This document shows positions 63,710 through 64,000 of a stretch of 64,000 bases of DNA, in pieces. Source of the stretch: Gammaproteobacteria bacterium (GTDB taxonomy: Bacteria > Pseudomonadota > Gammaproteobacteria > Xanthomonadales > SZUA-36); NCBI GenBank assembly GCA_021772935.1, contig JAJFLA010000015.1:1-64000 (forward strand), read 5' to 3'. A program made the translations under genes and the position numbers. Position 1 is the stretch's first letter. Every line of letters begins with the position of its first letter. The notes under the pieces are model-generated. The model did not search any database and was not told the origin of the DNA. It was given only the letters and a program-made list of their open reading frames with translations.

Positions 63710-63802
63710 GAGTAGAGACGAGAGTAGAGACACCCAGGGGGAGTAGAGACGAGAGTAGAGACACCCAGGGGGAGTAGAGACACCCATTCAAATGGGTGTC
63801 TC
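63710..63802. repeat. 31-bp tandem repeat ending in a GGGTGTCTC palindrome
   Basis: GAGTAGAGACGAG starts at 63710 and 63741 and a third partial copy at 63772, a period of 31 bases. The last copy runs into GAGACACCCATT CA AATGGGTGTCTC (63777-63802), a perfect 12-base-arm palindrome. The pattern resembles REP-type sequences next to Y1 transposases. It follows the ATPase gene and may act as its 3' end. Confidence 0.75.
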
Positions 63803-63828
63803 ATTCTTTAATTTCTCATTCTTTAATT
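63799..63828. repeat. 15-bp direct repeat
   Basis: TCTCATTCTTTAATT occurs twice back to back. It overlaps the right arm of the neighbouring palindrome. The remaining bases to 63983 are A/T-rich and hold no recognised feature. Confidence 0.6.
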
Positions 63829-63983
63829 ACCTATTCTTTGGTCTCAAGAAACATGGGGGTCTCATTATTTTCTTTTCCTTTCCTTGGCTAATGGGCGACC
63901 CCATAACTTCGATCTCATGTCTTTTTTGGCAATAAGATATACTGTAAAACTAAGGATAATTCACTAAGGGCCAATAATTTACC

Positions 63984-64000
63984 TGATGTCGAAACTCCGC
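63984..64000 (+). CDS. Possible start of a gene running off the window
   Basis: ATG TCG AAA CTC CGC is open to the window edge. Six bases of AAGGGC lie about 15 bases upstream, somewhat far for a ribosome site. Too short to assign; a repeat-associated transposase would be in keeping with the adjacent palindromes but cannot be shown. Confidence 0.2.

Noticed and set aside
63710-63802. Possible CRISPR array
   Set aside because: The 31-bp units are contiguous with no unique spacers, and no cas genes are present.
63530-63804. Minus-strand frames with repeated PPGCLYSRLYS-type sequence
   Set aside because: These are translations of the 31-bp tandem repeat, not a gene.
1-64000. tRNA, rRNA, prophage or restriction/defence islands
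   Set aside because: No T-arm-like or rRNA sequence, integrase, capsid or nuclease gene was recognised on either strand.

Overview
The window looks like a chromosomal segment of a heterotrophic, probably marine, gammaproteobacterium. The reasons are gene content (close relatives of YbiT and RdgC, the NO-responsive YgbA-type protein, a TonB-dependent receptor, many acyl-CoA enzymes), short intergenic spaces with Shine-Dalgarno sites, and mid-range base composition. No rRNA, tRNA, CRISPR array, phage or intact transposase is visible. The species cannot be named from this sequence alone.

Layout. 0-14.6 kb is a catabolic region. A six-gene minus-strand operon (14582 down to 7932) encodes a two-domain monooxygenase/old-yellow-enzyme protein like 2-aminobenzoyl-CoA monooxygenase/reductase, a MarR regulator, a crotonase, an acyl-CoA dehydrogenase, a RidA enamine deaminase and a second flavin reductase. 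A 16-bp palindrome sits on its promoter. Beside it are a second acyl-CoA dehydrogenase, a KstD-like flavoprotein, an acetolactate-synthase-like ThDP enzyme, an MDR reductase and a lone CsgG-like protein. 14.7-18.2 kb holds an exported protein of unknown function and a monoglyceride lipase-glpK pair. 18.3-31.4 kb carries a HAD phosphatase, an SLC13 transporter and several exported hydrolases: two S9 peptidases, a beta-propeller amidohydrolase and a class-C-beta-lactamase-like hydrolase. 31.5-33.6 kb has two small regulator/membrane-protein pairs, the second being PadR-DUF2812. 33.7-48.5 kb is mixed housekeeping: spermidine-synthase-like protein, CvfB-like S1 protein, a decayed porin gene, an acyl-CoA carboxyltransferase, rdgC, ybiT, a short GlpD-like oxidase, DsbA, GNAT, an epimerase, an EamA exporter, a GT2 and MaoC.

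48.6-55.7 kb is a fructoside (sucrose/fructan-type) utilisation locus: ROK fructokinase, TonB-dependent receptor, clan GH-J hydrolase, ROK repressor and a divergent MFS importer. The same 22-bp operator-like sequence lies in front of the receptor and in the repressor/importer promoter. 55.8-58.2 kb is a citrate/2-methylcitrate synthase with a divergent LysR gene. 58.6-63.7 kb is a TetR-controlled module: an ABC-2 permease fused to an M1-type metallopeptidase, plus its ATPase.

The most unusual signals are in non-coding DNA. Two elements of about 292 bp (46127-46418 and 56941-57233) have 35-bp self-complementary ends bounded by CTAG and two internal hairpins. Their loops are conserved between copies, but the stems differ while staying self-complementary. 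A 59-bp CTAG-bounded palindrome, two GGGGTCAG-type palindromic repeats and a 31-bp tandem repeat with a GGGTGTCTC palindrome complete a repeat-rich landscape. All functional statements are by-eye family recognition; no search was run.
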